From Bacteroidales bacterium (GTDB lineage Bacteria; Bacteroidota; Bacteroidia; Bacteroidales; UBA1715): a stretch of DNA of 5,545 nucleotides. Positions 1 through 5,545 of the stretch are shown piece after piece. The notes beneath the pieces were generated by a model. That model ran no database searches. It was not told where the DNA came from and saw only the letters and a list, made by a program, of their open reading frames with translations. The first letter of the stretch is position 1; each line of letters begins with the position of its first letter. The position numbers were made by a program, and so were the translations under genes. The stretch is from the NCBI GenBank assembly GCA_031262005.1, contig JAISIO010000174.1, forward strand, positions 1 through 5,545. The letters are read 5' to 3'.

Positions 1-1436
1 ATTTCATCATACACTTTTTTGCCTTTCGGCGAAAGTTCGTCTTGTATTTTCAAATAATCAACCGATTGCACAATAGCCATAAAATGAATACTCATTACTT
101 GGAAAGAGTTTTCGATAATTGTTTTGGTAATTTGCGCCGCATTCGTTCCCATGCTCACAATATCTTGATTATCATTATTATTTGGAATGCTGTGAATGTA
201 CATGGGGTTAGAAAGCGTTTGACATTCGGCGGTGGTAGACGTTGCGGTAAATTGCGCCGCTTGCAAACCATAGTTCAAGCCTTTTACGCCAAGATTGGCA
301 AAGGGAGGAAGAATATTGTTGATGCGGTCGTGAAACAAATAATTCATTTGTCGTTCCACCAACATGGTAAGTTTTGTGATTGCAATTTTGAGTTTATCCA
401 TTTCAAATGCAATATAATCGCCGTGGAAATTACCGCCGTGATATACGCTACGGGTTTCTCTGTCCACAATAGGGTTGTCGCTTGCCGAATTTAATTCATT
501 GACAAGCACCATTTCGGCATTTTCAATTTCTTCCAAAATAGGACCTAAAATCTGCGGAACGCAACGGAAAGAATAGTATTCCTGTACTTTGTCTTTAATA
601 TATTCCTCTTGAATGAGTTTTTTGTAAAAATAATCATGTCGGTGGCGTATGCGCTGCGTTCCGTCGAGGGTTTCGCGCATTTTTTCGGCAATTTTTTGTT
701 GTCCTTTGTGTAGTTTGGTACGATTGAGTTCCACTGAAAAATAATCATCGAACGAAGCGGTTATTTCGTTCACCATACACGAAGCAATGATTGCCCAATT
801 CAACAGTTTTTTTGCATAAATTACGTTTATCAAACCTATTCCAGTCATTGCCGAAGTTCCGTTTGCCAGCGACAAACCTTCGCGAATGTGCATCGTAATT
901 GGTTTCAAACCCAATTCATTCATCACTTCGGCAGTAGGTCGGCGTTCACCTTTGTAAAGCACCTCGCCTTCGCCTATTAAACACAACGCAAGGTGCGCCA
1001 ATTGCACCAAATCGCCGCTTGCTCCCACACTACCATGTTCAAAAATCAATGGGGTAATATTGTTGTTGATAAACTTAGTGAGTAATTCAATAATTTCGGG
1101 GTGTATGCCCGAATAACCGCGCAGAAATGTACCTAAACGGGTGAGCATAATAGATTTTACGTACATTGGCGGCAGCAAATTGCCTGTGCCTGTGGCATGA
1201 CTGCGAATAAGATTATATTGCAGCTGCGTGCGGTATTCATCGCTTACGCGATACTGAGCCATGGGTCCAAAACCGGTATTGATACCGTAAATGAGTTTTT
1301 CTTCCGAAAATGTTTTAAGGAAATCAAAACCTGCTTGTACATTTGATAATACCTCTTCGTCTAACTCAAGTTTTTCATTGTTAAACACAATAGCTTCTAC
1401 ATGGTTGATTGTCAATGATTCACTAATAATTTTCAT
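1..1436 (-). CDS. Aromatic amino acid (Tyr/His) ammonia-lyase, MIO-dependent, 3' end cut by window
   Basis: This gene encodes an ammonia-lyase that removes ammonia non-oxidatively from an aromatic amino acid to give an acrylate (coumarate from Tyr, urocanate from His). It starts at the ATG at 1436 and stays open to the edge, giving 478 codons; the family is usually about 500-510, so roughly 30 residues are missing. Visible motifs are YGINTGFG (about 50-57, catalytic Tyr50), the Ala139-Ser140-Gly141 triad within GSVGASGDL that cyclises into the MIO cofactor, YSFRCVPQ with carboxylate-binding Arg291, SDNP (319-322), HGGNFHG (333-339) and NQDIVSMG (423-430). The selectivity pair Ser79-His80 is HAL-like. 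NQD replaces the QED typical of histidine lyases and fits Tyr/Phe lyases. The pattern as a whole matches, from memory, the Flavobacterium johnsoniae tyrosine ammonia-lyase, so I favour tyrosine. In Bacteroidota such lyases can supply aryl starters for flexirubin or aryl-polyene pigments; no other pigment gene is visible here. The gene is divergent from the RhuM gene. The family is certain; the substrate is inferred. Confidence 0.93.
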   Translation of the reverse strand, partial: MKIISESLTINHVEAIVFNNEKLELDEEVLSNVQAGFDFLKTFSEEKLIYGINTGFGPMAQYRVSDEYRTQLQYNLIRSHATGTGNLLPPMYVKSIMLTRLGTFLRGYSGIHPEIIELLTKFINNNITPLIFEHGSVGASGDLVQLAHLALCLIGEGEVLYKGERRPTAEVMNELGLKPITMHIREGLSLANGTSAMTGIGLINVIYAKKLLNWAIIASCMVNEITASFDDYFSVELNRTKLHKGQQKIAEKMRETLDGTQRIRHRHDYFYKKLIQEEYIKDKVQEYYSFRCVPQILGPILEEIENAEMVLVNELNSASDNPIVDRETRSVYHGGNFHGDYIAFEMDKLKIAITKLTMLVERQMNYLFHDRINNILPPFANLGVKGLNYGLQAAQFTATSTTAECQTLSNPMYIHSIPNNNDNQDIVSMGTNAAQITKTIIENSFQVMSIHFMAIVQSVDYLKIQDELSPKGKKVYDE

Positions 1437-1526
1437 CTATCGGTTTGTGTTATTTTGGTTGTTACTTTGTTTGTTCGCCAAAAACGAACTCCGGTTACTT
1501 ACCACAAGCAAGCACCGAACGGGAAA

Positions 1527-1534
1527 CAAAAATA
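1527..1534 (-). promoter_or_regulatory. Candidate Bacteroidota -7 box (TATTTTTG) for the ammonia-lyase
   Basis: Read on the minus strand, these bases are TATTTTTG, an exact match to the TAnnTTTG -7 box of the Bacteroidota primary sigma factor. It lies about 91 bases before the lyase start codon. About 20 bases further upstream there is only a weak TTTTC in place of the usual TTTG -33 box. The leader between the box and the ATG is A-rich and has no Shine-Dalgarno sequence, as is normal in this phylum. An 8-base match in AT-rich DNA can arise by chance. Confidence 0.4.
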
Positions 1535-1539
1535 CAATA

Positions 1540-1551
1540 ATATCCGGATAT
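1540..1551. promoter_or_regulatory. 12-bp perfect palindrome, possible operator
   Basis: ATATCCGGATAT is a perfect 12-base palindrome. It lies 5 bases upstream of the candidate -7 box of the lyase, in the spacer where the -33 to -7 interval would fall. That position is typical of a repressor operator. The site is short, so its regulatory role is inferred from position only. Confidence 0.3.
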
Positions 1552-1805
1552 ATGAAAAGAAAAGTCGAAATGTTTTGTTGCTGTGTAATGATATGTAAAT
1601 GAGAGTATTTAAGCTAATATTTTGTTTAAAAAAGACTATATCAATTGCTTTTCCTTGTAAATCGGGCGGATTAACACGAATAAACGATAAAGCGAAGCAC
1701 GTTCCTTAAAAACGCCGAAAAAACGAATACTAATCATACGAGTTTATATAATAGATTTTTACGCTTTCGCTGTGATACACTGGCACACAGTTCGGTAATT
1801 ATTGC

Positions 1806-1813
1806 TATGTTTG
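1806..1813 (+). promoter_or_regulatory. Candidate -7 box (TATGTTTG) for the RhuM gene
   Basis: TATGTTTG matches the Bacteroidota TAnnTTTG -7 consensus and lies 47 bases before the RhuM start codon, giving a short AT-rich leader. No clear TTTG -33 box is present about 20 bases upstream, so this is a partial promoter match. If real, it would transcribe the RhuM gene and probably the truncated RhuM copy 51 bases behind it. Confidence 0.35.
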
Positions 1814-1859
1814 CAAGGAATAATTTTTCTGATTGAAAAAATAAAGTAACACAAACACT

Positions 1860-2864
1860 ATGAACACCAATAAAATAATTATCTACAATACCGATGACGG
1901 CAAAAATTCGGTAAAACTTTTTGCCAACGATGGTTCGGTTTGGCTCAGCCAACAACTCATGGCTGAACTTTTTGACACCTCTGTGCCAAATATTAGTATG
2001 CACATATCTAATATATTGGAAGATAATGAACTAAATGCAAATTCAGTTATTAAGAATTACTTAACAACTGCCGCCGACGGCAAACAATATAATGTAACAT
2101 TTTACAGTTTGGAGATGATTATTGCCGTAGCATTCAGGGTGCGCAGTAAGCGTGGCGTGCAGTTTCGCCGCTGGGCAAATACGGTACTCAAAGAATATAT
2201 GCAAAAAGGCTTTGTTATGGACGATGAGCGGCTCAAAAATCCCGATGGCAGACCTGACTATTATGACGAATTGCTTGAACGGATTCGAGATATTCGAGCT
2301 TCCGAAAAACGCTTTTATCAAAAAGTGCGTGATTTGTTTGCCCTTTCGAGCGATTATGATGCTACCGACAAAGCAACGCAGATGTTTTTTGCCGAAACAC
2401 AAAACAAACTCCTCTTTGCCGCCACAGGCAAAACGGCCGCCGAACTTATAGTGTCTCGTGCCGATGCCAATGCCGCAAATATGGCTCTTACGGCATGGAA
2501 GGGTAAAATTGTCAGAAAACAGGATATTTACATTGCCAAAAACTACCTTTCCGAAGACGAAATAGACACGCTCAATCGTCTTGTTGTAATCTTTTTGGAA
2601 ACCGCCGAACTGCAAGCAAAAGGCAGAAACGACCTCACCATGAAATTTTGGTGCGAAAATGTGGACGGCATTATCACCTACAACAAAAGGAATTTGCTCA
2701 CAGGAATAGGCTCGGTATCCAACAAACAAATGGAAGCGTATGTGGATAAAGTGTATGAAGAATTCAACGAAAAACGCAAAAAATACGAACTCGAACAAGC
2801 AGATAAAGCAGACTTGGAAGAATTGAACCGGATTGAGAATGAAATAAAAAACGCAATAAAATAA
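1860..2864 (+). CDS. RhuM-family protein (virulence RhuM, COG3943-like), full length
   Basis: This 334-residue protein belongs to the RhuM family, named after a gene on Salmonella pathogenicity island 3. Its biochemical function is not established. The N-terminal half carries the family hallmarks: a short beta segment (about 5-28), a helix-turn-helix-like stretch beginning VWLSQQLMAELFDTS (27-41) and continuing NISMHISNIL, then LTTAADGKQYNVTFYSLEMI (68-87) and the conserved AFRVRSKRGVQFRRWA (91-106). The C-terminal half has the family's SSDYD, QNKLLFAATGKTAAELI (181-197), SRADANAANMALTAWKG and IAKNYLSEDEIDTLNRLV segments. It ends in a charged, probably helical tail (295-334). The length is normal for the family and I see no break. 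The ATG at 1860 follows an A-rich leader, and no upstream in-frame start is better. RhuM genes are often found in mobile islands and near restriction-modification loci, which fits the methyltransferase remnant downstream. A DNA-binding role is inferred from the N-terminal half only. Confidence 0.88.
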   Translation: MNTNKIIIYNTDDGKNSVKLFANDGSVWLSQQLMAELFDTSVPNISMHISNILEDNELNANSVIKNYLTTAADGKQYNVTFYSLEMIIAVAFRVRSKRGVQFRRWANTVLKEYMQKGFVMDDERLKNPDGRPDYYDELLERIRDIRASEKRFYQKVRDLFALSSDYDATDKATQMFFAETQNKLLFAATGKTAAELIVSRADANAANMALTAWKGKIVRKQDIYIAKNYLSEDEIDTLNRLVVIFLETAELQAKGRNDLTMKFWCENVDGIITYNKRNLLTGIGSVSNKQMEAYVDKVYEEFNEKRKKYELEQADKADLEELNRIENEIKNAIK

Positions 2865-2915
2865 AACATAAAAATGCCTTATCAGTTAATACACACAAAT
2901 TTACACGAATGATTT

Positions 2916-3302
2916 ATGAATACGAATAATCAAAATAACAACAAAAACTTTCAAATACGCAACAGCACTGCGGATTTTCTGATTTTCACTCGGCAAAACG
3001 GCGAGAATGGCATTGCCGTGCGCGTGGAAGACGAAAATGTGTGGTTGCGCGTGGAGGCAATGGCAGAATTGTTTCAGAAAAGCCGCCCAACCATAGTGGA
3101 GCATTTGCAAAATCTCTTTGCTTCGGGCGAGTTGGATGAAATTTCAGTTTGTCGGAAATTCCGACAAACTGCCGAAGACGGTAAAAACTATCAAGTGAAG
3201 TTTTACAACTTGGAGGCGATTATTTCTGTTGGTTATCAATCGGATTTTGATAAGTTAATGATGCAAACGCAAAATATAATTGAGAATACAAAAAATTCAT
3301 AA
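2916..3302 (+). pseudogene. Truncated second RhuM-like gene (N-terminal domain only)
   Basis: This 128-residue frame is a diverged paralogue of the gene before it and lies 51 bases downstream on the same strand, probably co-transcribed. Residues 20-106 match the RhuM N-terminal domain: VEDENVWLRVEAMAELFQKS (37-56), the helix continuing TIVEHLQNLF, SVCRKFRQTAEDGK (77-90) and VKFYNLEAIISVGY (94-107). Exactly where the family continues with R-V-x-S-x-R-G-x-Q-F-R, this frame changes to QSDFDKLMMQTQNI and stops 21 residues after Tyr107. The tail SDFD...QTQN faintly resembles the SSDYD...AETQN segment (163-182) of the full-length neighbour, so an internal deletion may have joined the two parts. The N-terminal domain could still fold and be expressed, so it might act as a small regulator; I call it a pseudogene because more than half the family length is missing. 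The low-complexity start rich in Asn is unusual. Confidence 0.7.
3145..3171. repeat. 27-base near-perfect palindrome within the truncated RhuM gene
   Basis: The 13-base arm CAGTTTGTCGGAA is followed by one A and then its exact reverse complement TTCCGACAAACTG. As RNA, at least 11 base pairs could form with a 5-base loop. It sits wholly inside coding sequence, over codons for SVCRKFRQTA, a conserved stretch of the family. It could be a hairpin that affects the transcript, a protein-binding site, or a by-product of the codons used. Confidence 0.9.
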
Positions 3303-3309
3303 TTTCATT

Positions 3310-3328
3310 TTAATTTCGTAAAAATTAA
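3310..3328. repeat. Weak AT-only inverted repeat after the truncated RhuM gene
   Basis: TTAATTT and AAATTAA form 7-base arms around a 5-base loop, 8 bases after the truncated RhuM stop codon. The stem contains only A-T pairs and no following T-run is present, so a terminator role is doubtful. Confidence 0.25.
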
Positions 3329-3347
3329 TGCGAGAAAAATTTGGTGC

Positions 3348-3468
3348 ATGAGATTAATATTCATAGATTTATTTGCAGGTGCTTGTGGGCTGTTTGAAGG
3401 ATTTTTCGGGCGGGAGAGATGGTTTTAGGAAATATAGAAATGATATAGATTTAGAAAATATAATCTGA
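3348..3468 (+). pseudogene. Remnant of a C5-cytosine DNA methyltransferase
   Basis: From the ATG at 3348 the reading is MRLIFIDLFAGACGLFEGFF, then a few more residues, then TAG at 3426. FIDLFAGACGLFEGF is the start of a C5-cytosine methyltransferase: motif I, which binds S-adenosylmethionine, normally reads F-x-D-L-F-A-G-x-G-G-L. Here the second Gly of the motif is Cys and the usual Ser after Leu is Phe. The catalytic Pro-Cys motif IV, the target-recognition domain and motif X are all absent, so no methyltransferase activity is possible. In the +1 frame a second stretch, DGFRKYRNDIDLENII, ends at TGA 3466-3468 just before the next gene. It may be the former C-terminal tail, meaning a large internal deletion with a frame change left only the two ends; this second part is speculative. 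The motif I identification is firm, although only about 18 residues support it. Confidence 0.72.
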
Positions 3469-3486
3469 TGAAAAAATAAAAAAACA

Positions 3487-3500
3487 ACATAAAATTATGT
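3487..3500. promoter_or_regulatory. 14-base inverted repeat just before the large gene
   Basis: ACATAA and TTATGT are separated by two A bases, ending 5 bases before the start codon at 3506. The position would suit an operator or a structure affecting translation start. It is short and AT-rich, so chance is a real possibility. Confidence 0.25.
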
Positions 3501-3505
3501 AAAAT

Positions 3506-5464
3506 ATGATGCTTAACTACAATTATTATAACACATTGATGACAAAATGCTCAATCTCACAAGATTGTAACAAAGTAGTTTATCTTACAACCTCTGCAAT
3601 TTTGACTAATTACAGAGACAAGAATGTTTATTTTAATTTTCCGAAACACTATGATTTAAAAGAGATACTAAATTTATTATACGAAGATTTTTCAAAACAA
3701 ATATTCTCCAATTATGCAGAGATTACTGAGTATTCTGTCGGTAATAAATTAAAACGGAGCGGAGAAAAAGGAAAAAATGTCTATGTGATAACAAAAGTTG
3801 ATGGACAGATTTACACATTAGAAAAAGAAAATGATAAAGGGACACAAATACCATCTATAACTTTAGACAGACTAAAACGAAATTTCACTAAAATTAAGCA
3901 AAACACACGAAATAGCACTTTGTCAAAATTTAAAGACTATTTCAAGGAAATAAACAGTGGCGATTTTCAGCATTTCTCCCAAAAGATTGTTCTAATTGCC
4001 GGACAAACGATGTGGAGTAATTTGAAAAACAAAGATTGTATTCCGACAATTTATTTGCCCAATACGAGAGATGGCGAGCAAACTGAACGGAAATCCATTG
4101 AAGCATTGGAAGATTGTATTGCATACATAACACCAAAATACGAAGTGTGTTACGATGAAATATTGAAGAAAGGTATTGCTGTGGATACTATCATTGTTTG
4201 CGATACAGATTTGAGTTCTATTTCTCAAATTATTCAAGACCAATCAAAATACAATTTTAAATTGATTGTGTTTTCAAATGAGAATGAAGTACAACGGCTT
4301 AGTAATCTTACTTTGTGGAATTGGCAAAAAGAAGAAGTGGAACTGCTTGAAGCAAAAGAAAGTAATAAAGTAGAAATAAATCAAATAGAAGATGTAATAT
4401 TGGATAACTTAATGCAGCATTTTGAAGAATGTATGCAATATGTTTCTTCGCTCGAAATTCCTATCAAAAGTTATGGTTATTTTCTTCGATCGGCACTGAA
4501 TGCTATCCAAAAAGAACAGTTTGAGTATTTGCTGATGCGCCTGAAAAATAATAAAGAATTAGAGCGCAACGAGGGCGGTTACGAAGATTTTGGAGATAAA
4601 AATCCCAAAGAAGCACTGAGAAAACTGCTTTTTTATTTAAAAGAAAGCAATCCAAAACTTAATAAAATCAATGAAGTCATATCGGACACCATAAATAAGA
4701 CTTTATTTGTGGTTGATAGAGAAGATATTGAATTGTTCAAGGCAAATAGAAATAAAAATTGCCAATTTATCACGCAGAAAGACCTTAAAAAACTCATTAA
4801 GAATGGCGAAACATACACTAAACCTATTGTTTTTTATAGTTTTAACGGTTCAAAAGATTTTGACTTTATCTATAATTTGTCCAATAATGTTCAGTTAATT
4901 TTGTATAAACAAGAAAAAGAACTGTACGATAAGCAACGTCAAATTCATATAAAACAACTTGAAACAGAACTTACAAGTGATGACCGTTATAAAATTTGTG
5001 GTGTAAAATACGAACCAATCGTTAAAGAAGAAATCAAAGTCAGTCCGACTTTGGAACAGATTATTGAACGGCTTGAACAACGCTCAAATACTGCTTACGA
5101 TGGATATAAAGAAGAAGGCGATAGTTTATTGGACGATTTGGAAGAAGAGATTAATTACAGAATTACGATGTTAAACGGTGAAATGGTGGAAATGCAAAGT
5201 AATGAAACCGTTTTTGATGAAAACGGCAATCTTGTTAAAGCTTATAAATTACAAAAAAACAAGAAAATACGAATTTATCCGCACGATTTGGCTGAGAATT
5301 TGATTGAAATTGCAATTGCCGAAGAACCAGATATTTACGGAAAAATTGATGCACATTCTGCTTTGTGGCAAAATGCACTAAAAGAACTTGATAATAGATA
5401 CAATAATCGTGATAAATTGTATCAACAACCACGTTCAACGCATTTAAATTTTAAGAAGAGATAG
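3506..5464 (+). CDS. Large unassigned protein (652 aa); candidate DrmE-like defence protein, 3' end probably altered by IS
   Basis: I do not recognise this protein with certainty. It starts with tandem ATGs at 3506 after an AT-rich stretch; Met12 is an alternative start. No signal peptide or membrane segment is visible, so it is probably cytoplasmic. The N-terminal part (1-130) is mixed alpha/beta and lysine-rich. A central block has strand-like KIVLIAG (160-166), then PTIYLPNTRDGEQTERKSIE (180-199), ITPKYEVCYDEILKKGI (208-224), DTIIVCDTDLSSI (227-239), FKLIVFSNEN (251-260) and LWNWQKEEVELLE (270-282). These alternating hydrophobic strands and helices suggest a Rossmann-like or helicase-like fold without a clear Walker A loop. 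A second block follows: TLFVVDREDIELF (399-411), KPIVFYSFNGSKDFDFIYNL (439-458) and LILYKQEKELY (464-474). A helical linker comes next, then KIRIYPHDLAENLIEIA (587-603). Its neighbours, a C5-methyltransferase remnant and RhuM genes, point to a defence locus. Class 2 DISARM pairs a C5 methyltransferase (DrmMII) with the poorly characterised DrmE, so DrmE-like is my best guess. The last 9-12 residues probably come from insertion-sequence DNA, so the native C-terminus is likely lost. The gene itself is certain; the function is weak. Confidence 0.85.
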   Translation: MMLNYNYYNTLMTKCSISQDCNKVVYLTTSAILTNYRDKNVYFNFPKHYDLKEILNLLYEDFSKQIFSNYAEITEYSVGNKLKRSGEKGKNVYVITKVDGQIYTLEKENDKGTQIPSITLDRLKRNFTKIKQNTRNSTLSKFKDYFKEINSGDFQHFSQKIVLIAGQTMWSNLKNKDCIPTIYLPNTRDGEQTERKSIEALEDCIAYITPKYEVCYDEILKKGIAVDTIIVCDTDLSSISQIIQDQSKYNFKLIVFSNENEVQRLSNLTLWNWQKEEVELLEAKESNKVEINQIEDVILDNLMQHFEECMQYVSSLEIPIKSYGYFLRSALNAIQKEQFEYLLMRLKNNKELERNEGGYEDFGDKNPKEALRKLLFYLKESNPKLNKINEVISDTINKTLFVVDREDIELFKANRNKNCQFITQKDLKKLIKNGETYTKPIVFYSFNGSKDFDFIYNLSNNVQLILYKQEKELYDKQRQIHIKQLETELTSDDRYKICGVKYEPIVKEEIKVSPTLEQIIERLEQRSNTAYDGYKEEGDSLLDDLEEEINYRITMLNGEMVEMQSNETVFDENGNLVKAYKLQKNKKIRIYPHDLAENLIEIAIAEEPDIYGKIDAHSALWQNALKELDNRYNNRDKLYQQPRSTHLNFKKR

Positions 5465-5545
5465 TAGGTAATCTTTGTTCCAAGCGGCTTTGAGGCGTTT
5501 GGAGCGCAGGGAAGTCTTTTTGTCGGTGTCTTTCCGCAGCAGGTT
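5429..5545 (-). mobile_element. End of an ISAs1-type insertion sequence (partial)
   Basis: A transposase-like C-terminus (next entry) runs in from the right edge, so the insertion sequence must end within a few dozen bases of its stop codon, inside the 3' end of the large gene. Just beyond the stop, on the minus strand, is AAATGCGTTG, which resembles the AAACGCAT-containing termini of this family as I remember them. I therefore place the end at roughly 5429-5443. The exact boundary, the other terminal repeat and the target duplication cannot be seen. Confidence 0.45.
5444..5545 (-). CDS. ISAs1-family transposase, C-terminal 33 residues (5' part beyond window)
   Basis: On the minus strand the frame is open from the window edge to TAA at 5444-5446. 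It reads LLRKDTDKKTS, then KRLKAAWNKDYL, and ends in LLSLLKI. This resembles the usual C-terminus of ISAs1/H-repeat DDE transposases: an N-L-L-R-x-D/E-x-x-x-K segment, then a K-x-K-R-x-x-A-x-W/M-x-x-x-Y-L tail. The catalytic residues lie outside the window, so completeness cannot be judged. It converges on the large gene and overlaps its last 21 bases, which is unusual for two native genes but expected where an insertion sequence landed in a gene end. The higher GC here compared with the AT-rich gene beside it also suggests a different origin. The identification rests on about 30 residues. Confidence 0.6.
   Translation of the reverse strand, partial: NLLRKDTDKKTSLRSKRLKAAWNKDYLLSLLKI

Larger units (their letters stand above)
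1437..1859. other. Divergent intergenic region (about 420 bases)
   Basis: This gene-free stretch separates the lyase (minus) from the RhuM gene (plus). It holds candidate promoter boxes for both directions and one palindrome, each listed separately. I see no tRNA, riboswitch fold or convincing small gene. The plus-strand open frame at 1291-1602 lies mostly antisense to the lyase start and resembles no family. The segment near 1668-1690 (ttaacacgaataaacg) resembles the 'acacgaat' text that recurs at 2889-2910 and is common between genes in this phylum, as far as I recall. Confidence 0.6.

Noticed and set aside
42..494. Plus-strand open frame of 150 codons
   Set aside because: It is antisense to the lyase C-terminal half, where the minus-strand frame carries the conserved GGNFHG and NQD motifs.
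1291..1602. Plus-strand open frame of 103 codons with hydrophobic stretches
   Set aside because: It overlaps the lyase start on the opposite strand and the lyase promoter region; the hydrophobic look comes from T-rich complement sequence.
1734..2003. Minus-strand frame of 89 codons across the RhuM start
   Set aside because: It covers the first 48 codons of the RhuM gene antisense and the RhuM promoter, and shows no family motif.
2061..2798. Long minus-strand open frame (245 codons) opposite the RhuM gene
   Set aside because: It is antisense to a clear family member, and its Phe/Cys/His-rich translation looks like a complement of coding sequence and resembles no family.
1668..2911. 'acacgaat' words at about 1674 and 2902 as a mobile-element repeat
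   Set aside because: The two matches are short (about 8 bases) and not flanked by further similarity, so they do not define an element.
3348..3428. The methyltransferase-like peptide as an intact small gene
   Set aside because: Motif I alone cannot fold or catalyse; no motif IV or later motif follows in any frame before the next gene.
1..5545. CRISPR array, tRNA or rRNA
   Set aside because: No regularly spaced direct repeats were seen, and no cloverleaf or rRNA-like sequence was noticed on either strand.

Overview
The window looks like chromosomal DNA of a low-GC member of the Bacteroidota. The ammonia-lyase at the left edge closely resembles, from memory, the Flavobacterium tyrosine ammonia-lyase. 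Start codons are preceded by A-rich leaders with no Shine-Dalgarno sequence, and the divergent intergenic region carries TAnnTTTG-type promoter boxes. All family assignments are from reading motifs; no search was run.

Layout. (1) Bases 1-1436, minus strand: an aromatic amino acid ammonia-lyase (HAL/PAL/TAL family, MIO cofactor), cut at its C-terminus by the window edge. It looks like an ordinary metabolic or pigment gene. (2) Bases 1437-1859: a divergent promoter region. (3) Bases 1860-3302, plus strand: a complete RhuM-family gene followed 51 bases later by a second, truncated RhuM-like gene. The truncated copy holds a 27-base near-perfect palindrome inside its coding sequence. (4) Bases 3348-3468: a remnant of a C5-cytosine DNA methyltransferase. 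Only its motif I start survives, plus possibly its tail in another frame. (5) Bases 3506-5464: a large AT-rich gene for a 652-residue protein I cannot assign firmly. (6) Bases 5444-5545, minus strand: the C-terminal end of what looks like an ISAs1-family transposase, running off the right edge. Its terminal repeat probably lies inside the 3' end of the large gene.

Interpretation. Everything to the right of the lyase looks like a decayed accessory or defence island beside a core gene. RhuM-family genes, a DNA methyltransferase remnant, a large unassigned protein and an insertion sequence lie together, four of them on one strand. A C5 methyltransferase next to a large unknown protein recalls class 2 DISARM (DrmMII and DrmE), but that is a hypothesis only. 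If it is right, the system is broken here: the methyltransferase is gone and the large gene is probably shortened by the insertion sequence.
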